Below, in pieces: positions 1 through 11,700 of a DNA stretch of 64,000 nucleotides. The position numbers and the translations under genes are program-made. The notes beneath the pieces were generated by a model. The model was not told the origin of the DNA and made no database searches. It was given only the letters and a program-made list of their open reading frames with translations. This DNA is from Toxotes chatareus (Eukaryota; Chordata; Actinopteri; Toxotidae), in NCBI GenBank assembly GCA_016801885.1, contig CM028900.1:19982972-20046971 (forward strand). The letters run 5' to 3'. Each line of letters opens with the position of its first letter. Position 1 is the stretch's first letter.

Positions 1-1893
1 CGCCGCTATCTGTCTTCAAGTAGGTGGAAGAGAAAAAAAAAAGCAGACCAGAAGCTGCTCTTTCTAAGAAATATGTCTTTAACCCCCCCCACACACACAC
101 ACACACACCCAGCCCTCCCTGATACACTTATGATTACATATGCATGCCGTAGCCTCTCTACCCTCCTCAATCATTGCCGGGCCAAATGCGGGAAGAGGCC
201 CAAGTCTCAGCGGAAACGCCCTGGATTTGGAAAGAGAGATGAATACTGAGAAGGGGGTGGCCTACATTTCCTCCGCTGTGTAACAAGCGGCCTCTTTTCC
301 TCGCTAATTACCACAATGAATATATTACCACTCTGCTCTCATCCATCAATCAAAGCCAGAGCGGGTGAAGTTAAAGAAAGACAGTCCGCACACACTTCAC
401 TTCAATGGCCTTTTTTTTGTTTTTTGTTTTTTTCCCCGTCTTCAGCTCACAGTGGCGTTTCCTGCCTCCCCAGTTCCAGTCCTTCAGACGCTCAGACACG
501 CCTGCCACCGCCTCATCTACCGCAATTAACACACCCATCACTGCCAATTAGCTTCACTCTGGGTGGTTAAAGAAGCCTCATAATCATCATCTTTGCCATC
601 CTGCTGCCAGTCGGGGGACGGCTTTTGTGTTCAGGAGGAGCTGAGAGGTGCACTTGTCAAAACTGCTGGGTCTGTCTGACAAGCGGCCCGACGGGGGTGA
701 AGGCACGACAACGAGCGCTCCTCAAAAATAGGCACTGAATCACCAGGAAATGAGAATTACACTGAGGGAAAAGAGACCGATCTTGCAAATCTTCACATGC
801 CGCTTGAGACGGGACTCGTGCTACCAGTTTACCATCTGGAAACTCGAGTGCGAGCGAGTCAAAATGGACAAAAAGTGTTCAAATCAAAGCTCAAGCTCTT
901 TTTCTATATGACCCTGAAGCCTCAGTAGCAGATTTCCTGGCACTTGAAAGTGCGAAATTCTAAACATGACAGACATTAAAGTAGGTTTTTGCTGCACTAG
1001 TTAAACCCAGATGTGTTTCATCCACTTTCCTCACATATTTCCCTCTTTTTCCTTTTTCCCCCCTAAACACGACAATAACCATAGGACAGGATGCTGCTAG
1101 TCAACACAAGGGGGAGCAGGCACACAGACGTAGGCTATTATTCACCGGCTCACACTCTGGCCATAATTGACACTACTCTATTCATCAAGCACACAAACGA
1201 GGCATGGAAACTGCTCTGCGACGAGACACATCATTAGCACTGATCTGCAATGGATGGCCCCATTGTCTGTCTCTTTCACCGCACTCTCGCCATTCCTTCC
1301 TCTCACTGTAAACAGACTGGCAGGGGAGAGCACTGCAGAGTAAAATAATAAATAAATAAGTGCAGCTCGGAACAAAACCGCTCGCGGTTCCTGATTCGTA
1401 AAGGGTTCCTTAGAGAGCCCGCATTTGAATGCAAATGAACGCACCGGCAGCGGTACCATCTTTGAATGTGACTGTATCGAACAATGCGTGCCAGGCACGG
1501 TGCATCATCTTCACTGACAGACACGCTGACAGGCCATTTCACTGCTGTCACACAAAAGCCATTAATCTGTGGGGAAAAAAAGTACTTTTTTTTTTTTTGT
1601 GGGAGAGAAAGAGAAGAGTGATGATTATTGACACCACTGGGATCCTAACAAGTTTCAGGGGACAGTTGATCACGAGACTCAGTCAGATTAAAGTTTCAGT
1701 TCAAGTGAGGAAAAAGAGCAGTTTTGCAGAGGCAGTGATTTAGACATCGATGTGTGTCTGTGTCTGAGCTAAAAACCCACAGCCTTCGCAAAACGGCACC
1801 GCTCTCATGGAACAAATGAAATGAGCAGTGTGTAGAGTGTAGAGTGTAATGAGTAAGTGACGTGAATGCTTTCTCTTGGTGAGCTCCTCTTAC
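1..1893. other. slc39a10 intron, partial, with a possible conserved non-coding part
   Basis: No exon is found here. Bases 83-108 are an AC microsatellite. About 160-560 is richer in GC and carries homeodomain-like sites (GCTAATTACC near 305, CAATTA near 522 and 545). A POU octamer ATGCAAAT lies near 1429. These suggest, but do not prove, an intronic enhancer. Confidence 0.5.
83..108. repeat. AC microsatellite
   Basis: A C run followed by an uninterrupted AC dinucleotide tract. Confidence 0.9.
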
Positions 1894-1974
1894 CGAGTTC
1901 ATGAGGTAATTCGTGGCAGAAGACGGCCACTGACGTGCTGATGCCTCCTGTCAGGTTCGCACTAAATGCTGCGC
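1894..1974 (-). CDS. slc39a10: slc39a10 exon encoding the start of TM5 with HELPHE (residues 725-751)
   Basis: This 81-base exon has acceptor CTACAG|GC at 1975 and donor CTCG|GTAAGAG at 1893. It encodes GAAFSANLTGGISTS, then VAVFCHELPHEL. HELPHE (745-750) is the LIV-1 signature in TM5. It is the last exon in the window. The following exon, which should open with the DFAVLLKAGM-like sequence of ZIP10, is not found between 1 and 1893 and must lie further left. Confidence 0.93.
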
Positions 1975-2666
1975 CTGTAGAGACAAATTCACGGTGTCAG
2001 AGAAAAGCCTGGGACAGATCAGCATTCGTTTCCTGTTTCCACCGGTTTCCAGTCTTTATGCTAAGCTACGCTAACCAGCTGCTAGTTTAACACAGAAATG
2101 AGAGTGGTATCAATCTCATCTAACTCTTATCTAACAGAGGAACATAATTTCTTGCTGAACATGGCAGCAGCATAATGTTTGCAGATTTTACAGGATTTAA
2201 TCAAGTAACCATGGTAACCACTAACACAGTCTGGGAACCAGTGAACCCAGTGTGGCATTTATTTCCTTAGGCTGCATGTTTGAAACTGAGAGGGGCTTGT
2301 TTGTTAGTCTGGTGTGGACCTTCTGACAGTGACACTGACGCTGTGCGGTGCTGCACATGAGGCACACATCCGCAACACAACGCAACACACACTGACTAAA
2401 TTAATTTGTCCCATTCATTTTTCCCATAGACAAAGTTACATGACGCACAGCTGGAGAACGTCTACGGCTTTGATCAACACGAAACTGTCCCTGTTCAGTA
2501 CATATACATGTCAGAGGGAGAAGTTAAATACAACTGCCGAGGTGCATTTCAGCAAGAATCTGTCACATGAGGCGCTAACAGCAGAAAAGTTAAAACACAA
2601 TCTGCAGCTTAATGTAAGTCCTGTGTTTCTGTGATAAGTGACATTAAAAATATTGTTTCAAGAAAA

Positions 2667-2716
<50 letters not shown>

Positions 2717-5700
2717 AATAAATAAAAACACTTAATAGTCTCACACCCTGTCTCTGTTGTCATTTATCACAATTGAAATTCCACACTTTCGTCCACACTT
2801 CGTTTCCATAACAACCAAGGTATTTCCATCTGTTGATGTTGATGAAGTTACCTTGTGCTTATTTTTTGTCAAACACAGTAAAATATCGAATCACTGTGTG
2901 TGTGTGTGTGTGTGTGTGCAGATAAGATACAAACTACTGTTACCTATAGCCAGGCCATCACTGAAGTTATGCATGCCGTCGCCCATAATAACCATCCAGG
3001 CGATGCTGGCTATACCAGCATCCTTCATCTCCTGGTCTGAGTGGCAGTTCCCACCATGAGAGTGTCCATGTCCGTGCGAGTGTCTGTGTCCGTGACTGTG
3101 ATTCTTGACCTTGCGTCCGTTCTCCTTGGTGGGCGACTGGTAGTCCTCTTGGGGGTTTGTGGGCGCCAGCGGCGTCTTGTTGGTGGGAGAGTCGGGCGTC
3201 TGGACCTCCGTGAGTTGCGTGTCGTTGTGACCGTTGTTACAGGAGACGGCCGTGCTGTCAGGATCTGGAAGAGAAAGGAAGCGTTCCAGTGGCGGCCACA
3301 GAGAGACAGTCCTTTTTCAGCCAGGCTGGTTAACAAAGTGCCGTGGGCCATCACCCGCTGTAACCACTGAACACTTCTCACCTTCACTGAGTGGCTTCAG
3401 GTGCAGCCACTCCGCATCTGAGCGCCGATTTAACTTGTGATCTGACAACTTCCTGCCAATCTTCCCTTCCTCGCTCACCTTCTTCATGCCCTGTGAGCAC
3501 AGATTCACAATTTTATGCTCGATTCATGGAAAACAAAAGCAACTGCTTGTGAGAATTAGTGTCTGATAATAACAGTGAGGTTCAGCCTAGTCCACTGTCT
3601 ACAGCAGGGTCATGTTTATCTTACCCCTTGGTCTTTGTAGTGCTTAAACATGCCGATACAGTGTTCAATGATGAAGAGGAGGTAGATGCCGGCCAGCGCC
3701 GTTAGCCCCTTCCACACTCCATCAAAGGCTGTTACCAGATCGGTGTCATGGCTCGTCCCAGGCTCGCTGTGGTCGTGCTGCCCTTGAGACTGAAAACAGA
3801 GAGAGAAAAGACGACTGAGAGACGGATAAGGACAACACATTTATCAGGACATAGATTTTATCTCCAAGTCAGATCAAATTCCTGATGCCTCTTACTACTG
3901 AGAGAGAGAACACTGAATAGAGGAACAGAGTGAGCAGTGTGGGTGAAGCAGACCATAGAAAAGTTTTATTTTTAGGCTGATACCTGAGTTCTCCAATTTT
4001 CAAAAACATACTACAAACTACTAAACATGTATGAGATTTTCCGTACAAGCATTTTACAGTACAGATGAGTACCAGTTCAAATGGTGACGCAATCCTTCCT
4101 GAGCTCTTTTAAGATTTTTAGGATTCAGATCCCACATAAAACATATATTGACAGTGTCAACATCACTGTAGGGAAAACACCTTATAAACATTCCTCTTGC
4201 ATGTTTCAATGTGCTGAAGCTTATGTAATGATGGATAAAATGAATCACTGGTGGTCTTAATCACCATATCTCTGAAGCTTTTTACCTACTGACCCTGATT
4301 TTTGTCATATTTTCATGATTTTTCTATAGTTTTCCCACATATGTGTGTGTCCAGTGGAGGGAGAAGACAAGAGCACAAACTCCATCAGGTAAAAGACAAA
4401 ACCCCTCATGTTCAACTGCTCCACATACACAGGTTTCTTCCGACCCTCCGTGGTGTACTCACGTGAGGCAGCAGGTGAAGGAGAGCGTCTCCACTGAGCG
4501 TGCCCACTGCCAGCGCCACCAGAAAGGTGAGCAGGAACTTGAAGCAGGACTGGTTGAGGATGGGCACGAGCACGACGCCCAGCAGAGACAGCAGGCTGAT
4601 GATGGTGATGGACAAAAAGCCCCAGACCCAGACCCACACTGGAGACAAAGGGAAAGACAAAGACAAGGGAAAAAGGATGAACAAAAAGTACACAGGACCT
4701 GCATGGCTGAATTAAATGCTATCATGCATTGTTTTGAATAAAGACTCCACTAACAGCCGCAGCTCTACAATCATTCGCCTGCTGACTGAGTGTTTTTTCC
4801 TCCGCCCCCCGATCCTGTTCACATATGAAACAAACTATACTCCAGAGGTTTTCAATCCACATGTCCTTGTGATGACACATGATGCCTATAGCAAGAAACG
4901 TTAAGTGACATTTCAGCAGAATCCTGCTCGGCTCATTTTTCATTCAAGGCTGCAGACATGAGACGTGAAGCAGAAGAGAAGAAGTCAGAAAGGCACGCTA
5001 TCATTTAAACTGTCAGTCCAGCTGTCAGTGCGGGACGCATTTCAAAACAGCACAAGACAGAGTGAGAAAAAGTTTATAATTCTTTCGTCACAGAGGACAA
5101 ACTGTTTAATGTAGTATGAAATTCAATGTAACAGCGAAGCTGGTGGTGTGTTTGCCGAAGTGATGCTGGGTCCTACACTGCTGACATTCAGCTATACTGT
5201 AGGGCATCTACTCACTAAAATACAGCATGCATGTAATTCACATCTTACAGACAATTGACTTCCCTTTGGCATTTCAGAAGCATGTCAAAACACACTGCTC
5301 TGTAAATAGAGTACTGAAAGGTATGCAAAGCATGTATAAGAAAAAAAAGTTTCTTTCTTGTTGTTTTGTTTTTTTAGGGTCAGAGGATTTGAAAAGTCTT
5401 TTCTTATTACATTACATATACAAATAGGGTATATTCTTCTTTTTTTTTTGGTCGGAGCTTGGTTCACATTCAGAAAAGGACAAAAGCTAACACTCAGCCA
5501 AGGGGGAAAAAAACGAGTAATAACAGCAAAAACACAGTGGCAGACACACTTCCTCTCCTCATTTAATCGATCCCAGGTGGTGTCGCTTGTGAAGAGATGA
5601 TCTGAAACATGTCTAATGCCTGACAGAGCAGACTTTAGACAGAGTGAATCAAGCTGTTACTGTCCCATTACCCAGCTGTGGGATTAAAAAACATTGCAAA

Positions 5701-8700
5701 AAAAAAAACCAGTCTCTGCCCAGCCAGCAGTCTTTGCAATCAGAAAACAGGAGGCTGGAGCTCCTCCTGAGGAAATATTTGAAGTGAAGAGACAGACACT
5801 GATGCTTAAGTACTGATCACACAGTCACTTGCTCGTCTTCTTGGGAAGCTCACTCCCCAAACCCTAACTCTCACTGCAGGTTTGCATGTGTCCATCTGAA
5901 ACCATAACAAAAATCAGCAGGAATGCGGTGCCTTGATGATGGTGTGTGGTGGCAGCATATGATTCACATTATTTTCACGCTCATCAAAACACTCTCATTC
6001 TCTGTGGACGTATCTGCATTTGTTATGTTTCTCTGCTCGTTCATTCAGGCTTTCTTTCTTCATTTTGTCTGTGTGTGTTGCGTTTACTTGCTTGTGGAGG
6101 AGTCTTGCATCTGGCACTTTGATGCTTTCTTTTTAGGCCCCAAACCCCTGAGACTGAGCAGGGAAGGCGGTCCACACGCTACAACTGAACCTGATGAACT
6201 ATTGGAATTTAAACCATATGGTACGTCATTTTAACAACACAGGCAGCTTTTTTCAAGCCCTATTGTTCAGTACTCACCCAACCAGGTGGGAGCTCCCCAA
6301 GCCCCCAGAAATGCTGCTTTGAAGGAATGCTCATAACACAGATCCCTTCAACATGTATTGTCCAGAGTAAGAAGCAGAGTTGTGCTGCTGTGTCCCTCAG
6401 CATTAAAATAACCAACAGTCTCTTTCTGCTCAGTCAGAGAGGTGGTTAATAAACGGTGAAACATTTTCAACCACATGACCTGGTAACAACAACGGGCATT
6501 TTAGATATGACCGATGTTTAGTTTCTGTTGTTGTGAAACCATCATTGGCCGGTCCGTTGCCTAACTCTCCATAAAAACAAAAGAATGCTCTCAGCTTCAT
6601 ACACAGAGGAGCAGACAGCAGACTGCAGTCTGCTACAGCTATAAAGTGCCAGTTTATCGACTGTACGTGTTCTGGAGAAAGCCTCGTCATTAGGAAGGAC
6701 AAACTGGACAGGCTAAATTTATTTTCTCATCATGGCTGGAAATGTCTTTAATAACTCCCACTTTCTCATTTTACTGTTACAACCATTTTCAATGTGCCTT
6801 ACAAAAGTAAAGATGCTACAGCTGACTGCTTTCTTATTTGTGGCATGAGGCGGAACACCGTGCAGCCCTGAGAGGCAACTGTATATCAGCCAGATAGTAT
6901 ATCAGGTCCTTCACACTGGTGTAGCTCATCTGCTTCTCTATCTCATTACCTTTATGCAGTTGTGGTTTTGTATGTGTGTGGATGTAGAGGTGGGCAGGGG
7001 ATCGTGGTGGGGAGATAGCAGGCGCTGATGAGGGAACAGAAGAGACGAGAAGGAGACCCACTGGTCTGTGTCGTCTCTCCAATTACACATCTCCTTTGAG
7101 CCATGGCTCAGAAAAATGGCCCAGGGTGTCGCTTAGGCTCTCCTAATTGGCACAGTGCAAAAAGAGAGGGGTGTGGGGACCAGAAAGAAACCAACTGCAA
7201 ATTTTCTGAGCTCCCCCACGGATGCCGGCAGGAGGTAAACGAGAGGTAGCTCCGCGGCATACGGTGATTTCTGCGGTTGAGTCTTGGTGCACCAAGGCAG
7301 GCAATCTTTCCACTAATGAGGAGCCATTTCTGCCCTTTTGACTTGTTCGTGCTGTCTTCCTCGCGGTCATTACCATTTTTATGACTGTTTTCAGTGGTGG
7401 CACACGGCTGCCTGAGCCACATGTGATACAGGTGTCTCCGAAAGGGCGTGCGTGTTTAATAATTAAAGATTTAAGATAGCACCGACTTAGGGAATTTCTC
7501 CAATCTCCCGGCTGAACTTAAGTACTTCATGCTTTGAAAGTGTTATTCCATCCCCACGTGCAAAACCGTGAAGTGTTCACAAGAGCGACAAACACTTTTG
7601 CAGCTAAGATGATTATTTTTTGGTCATAACAACAGTACTTTCTACCTCTAATTAAAAATAAATCCAGGTTGTGCTGAACATCTTATGACCTCACATCTTC
7701 CATGTTGTCCATCATTCACAGTGACAGCTCCACAGCTTCTTACCCTCTCTGCATAACTTAAATGAAAACTAACATCCGGTTACACTGCAGGAATAATAAC
7801 AAACATGTAAACAAATACATTTATTTGTATTTAAACTGATTATTATAGAGGTTAAGAATGTGTTTTCACCTGTAGTGTGGGACAGCTCACACACAGAACC
7901 ATAACACATAAATCCTAAGCCCCAAAGATTTTGCCTGTTCTATGGTTTTGTGCGCACAAAGTGTGATTGCTGGTCCTGGTTTAATTTGTGGCAAACCTTT
8001 ATGGCTTTATGAGCTTTATTTCACGACCTGTAACTCATTAACTTTAAAACACCAGTGATTCTATAATTTGCATTCTCATAAACCTACAAACAGTGTGAGG
8101 TCCCAGAGCAGAGCTTAACACTGACCTTCAGTCTTTATAGCTCATCTTTCACTCTTTCTTTTTTTTCTGTTTTTCTTTATGAATATTGTTAATTCAGAGA
8201 TATGGAGCACGAAGTGAAAGGGAAAAAAAAATCACTGGAATAAAGAGGTCTTTTTCAATATATGTGTCTTTGGTCCATAAAAAGGACACAAAAAAGTCAT
8301 TTTGCGATTTCAGAATGCATGTCAGCACATGACAGAACAACTTATTCACTGAAACAGCGACTGAATTTATCTCATAACAAGAGTGCACATTGTCATAGAG
8401 GCAAAGCTCCCTACACAAATCATGAGTGCAGTTAAGTGAGTGAATGATTCGGGTACAGAGTGAGTATCACATGACATACTGAAGGACAGCTGGACGGGAT
8501 TTGGCTTCCTATTCATTCAAACATTAACTTTCTCACCTGGTGAACATGCCAAATAAAGTCTCTCTCTCTCTCTCTCTTCCTGGGTGACTAAAAACAGCCA
8601 CATTAGTGCGGCAGAGCCAGGCTGACTTTCCCACTCTGCTCTCTTCATACATTCACGGGCCTATCAACTCTTATTGAGGTGGCCAGTAGCTATGCTCAGG

Positions 8701-11700
8701 AGCACATGCTCACTGGGAATTGTGACTGACTGAAACAATAAATCAACTAATGATTAAAGAAAATACTTGTTGCATCCACATTCACGTCGAAAACTAACCA
8801 GCATCTTTTGCCACTCATTATTTAGCTGGTTTAGGAAAATTTGGAGTCTATCGAAGTTTAAGTGGTCGCCAGAGATGTGAGCCCTGCTGGTTTTTATTTG
8901 TGCCATCTAAACATACATCTGCAGCTAAGATTCAAGGTGAATGTATTTAACTGCAGAAAGAATAATCAGAAAATAGAAATGAGGGTTTTTGACATACTGT
9001 GTACGTTGCCAGATCTCTGATCTCTGTGCCTCTGTTTTACCTCTACATCTATCACACATGAGTAAGTCATTTAGTCACAGGCTGCTCCTGTGACAGACCG
9101 GTCATATTTAGCACCTTATGAAGCCAAATTTCCTGAGAAAATGGGTTTTTGAGAAAGCTTTGTGGGTAAAAAATAAAGGTTAAATAAATGTGGCTGCACC
9201 GAGCATCGGTGTAAGGCTGTCGGAGCGAAACAGAACGATGCTCCGCTGCCTTTTTTTTTTTTCCTTCAGATGAAGAAACAGAATATTCTCATAATCTGGA
9301 TGAAATTCATGTACATTTTTCCAAGTGCTTGAAGATTCAATCATCACTAAAGCCTATGTCTTGCAAGAGAGGCAATTAAAACAAATGGAATGGTCAGAGT
9401 TGTTGTATTGACGTTTAAGGTGTGCTGATTGACTAAGAATGTTAACTCATGCACTGAGTAACATGCAATACACAAACCGCTTGTGTTCATTCGCCTAAAT
9501 TTTCTGCATCTGTGAATAAAAGTTAAATACACTGTGGTGGTGTGGAAACACAAAAAGCTTGAGATTAGTTATGAACAGCCTATTCACTGAGCCTTGGGGT
9601 CTCAGAAGTGCTCTCAATATTACTTTAAGAAACTTGCACTGTATGTCCCTACCTTTTTTTTTTTTTTTAACTAATAAGTATTCAATGCAGCTCTGGACAG
9701 CAGACAATGAGAAAAAGAGTAATCCTCATCCACAGAGGGACTGGCCTATCCATACACTGAAAATGAGAAAAGACGGCACAAACAGCAGTGGGCATACCCA
9801 GGGGGGGATAATAGCTACAATTCCTGATTCGCCTCCTGATTATTATCATCACCGTAAAATATGGCTTGATTAGTTCAAATAAACATTCTATTATGCAGGT
9901 CTGCCACTCGCCGCCATCAGAGGAGAGCCAGGTTATACATCCTGATAGCATAACACTATAAACCCAAAGGTTTATGGTGATGTCTTTCCCACTTATGAAG
10001 ATAGCAGCCCAGGCCAATGGCACCAGATAAAGACAATAACTTACAGCTGACTTTTTTCCCACAAATTCTTATCACGATACATGTTATTCAGCTGGTTTCA
10101 CTGTGAATCAATCCATTATTTCAATGGAATATAATCCTATTCAGTGTTTAAATAATACCTTACCTTACCACTGTCTGAGATATGCTCACTGGCTACATAA
10201 CACTGTTCAGCTGAAGAACGTGTTGGGTAGATTGTGATTCAAATTATGCGCTGACAGGTTAAAAGGTACTATTGTTTGATTCAGTGTGCAAATAAAGTTC
10301 CTCAAAATATCAGACAGAAGATCACACAATTTTACCAGACTGAACACTGGCAATATCTTTGGAATGTTTGTTTCCTGTTTGCACTAAAGCAAATTTTTCA
10401 AAATCCACATGAAGTGTAAAAAATCTGAAATCTCTTGCACACCAAAAGGTTAAATGTAAGACAGCCGGCATGTTTTTTAAAGATGAACTGAGACCGTGAC
10501 ATGCTTTTAAAGTATACCACAAAGCTCTTCTTTTGCCAGGATATTAGCTTTGTGCAGTGCATCTGGGCAGGTCAAGAGATACAGGCTCTTTCTGGACTTT
10601 GGGTAAACCTTAAACCCCCAACATGCATAATAAGAATATGTATTGCCTTTTCCTGACCCTTATATTCTCACTGTAACTCACGTCTTATAGAAAAACAAAG
10701 GAATACCCAGAGCGACAACCTAACAGCCATGGAATATTTTTAATATGTCTCCTGGCTGTAGCCTTGTTTGGATCTGGACCATAAGTAAGTTTTCAGATAC
10801 TCTGGACTGGGCTTTCAGCAGCGTTTAGGTTGACACTTGCTGAAATTATTATTTGTTGCTTTCTTCAGTCAAAATGGACTGGATCGATAAGACACTGGGC
10901 TCTTACCGGAACTGACGGGCTCCAAGGCCTCCTGCTCAACATCCATCTGGTGGTAATGGCGGATGCAGACGCGACTGTCTATCTGGTAGAGCAGGGCAGG
11001 ACACAGGTAGGTGAACTGGCTGGGGGAGATGAGTGAGTCAGGACTCAGGCCGTAGTATGTGAGGAGCTGAGTGAGGTTCAAACACTGGAGAAGGAAACAG
11101 CAGGAAAGTGAGCAGAAAACTTCTACTGCTACTAACTGTAAAATCACTTGAACCACACACAAATGGACCACAGCTGCTGTTCTCTGTGCAGGAAACAAAC
11201 TGAAAATTTCTTATAGCCAAATCTTACCCCTCACAAGGGCTGAGTGTTTAGCAGTTAAAAGCACTTTAAAGGTACAGTGTAGGTCGTTTTATTGTTAAAC
11301 CAAGCCGGTCCTTAAGCAAAGCTGAGGATTTTTTTTAAGGCAAAGATTATTTCATCAGAATCATTTCAAGGGATGCATCATAAGTGATTATGAAAACTAT
11401 TAAAAAATATATATTTTAAGGCACGGCTTCATTAGCGACCAGCAAGACAGGTTTCTAAAATGCTAATTCCCAGGAAACCCAAAACATTAAAAATAACTTT
11501 ACAGGCAATAGTAGTGAAAAGAGAGAGACTGTGTATGCAAACAAACCTTGACCTAAACTGCTCAAGATCAGGTAGGTAAGAATATTGTACTTCTGTCCTG
11601 TTAGTCATCAACATCAGTAGTTTTACTATAAAATTAAAATATATTCGCTGAATTACAATATTTTCTCTTATAACAGGTAACATTTCTATGAATTTGTTCA

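Larger units (their letters stand above)
1975..2943. other. slc39a10 intron between the TM4 and TM5 exons
   Basis: It holds a dispersed teleost repeat (about 2036-2155), a 14-bp palindrome GTAACCATGGTAAC (2205-2218), an AAT/AAAT tract (2666-2726) and a GT tract (2895-2918). No exon is seen. Confidence 0.6.

Noticed and set aside
3041..3370. Plus-strand open frame over the slc39a10 loop exon
   Set aside because: It is the antisense shadow of the His-rich TM3-TM4 loop exon and carries no independent signal.
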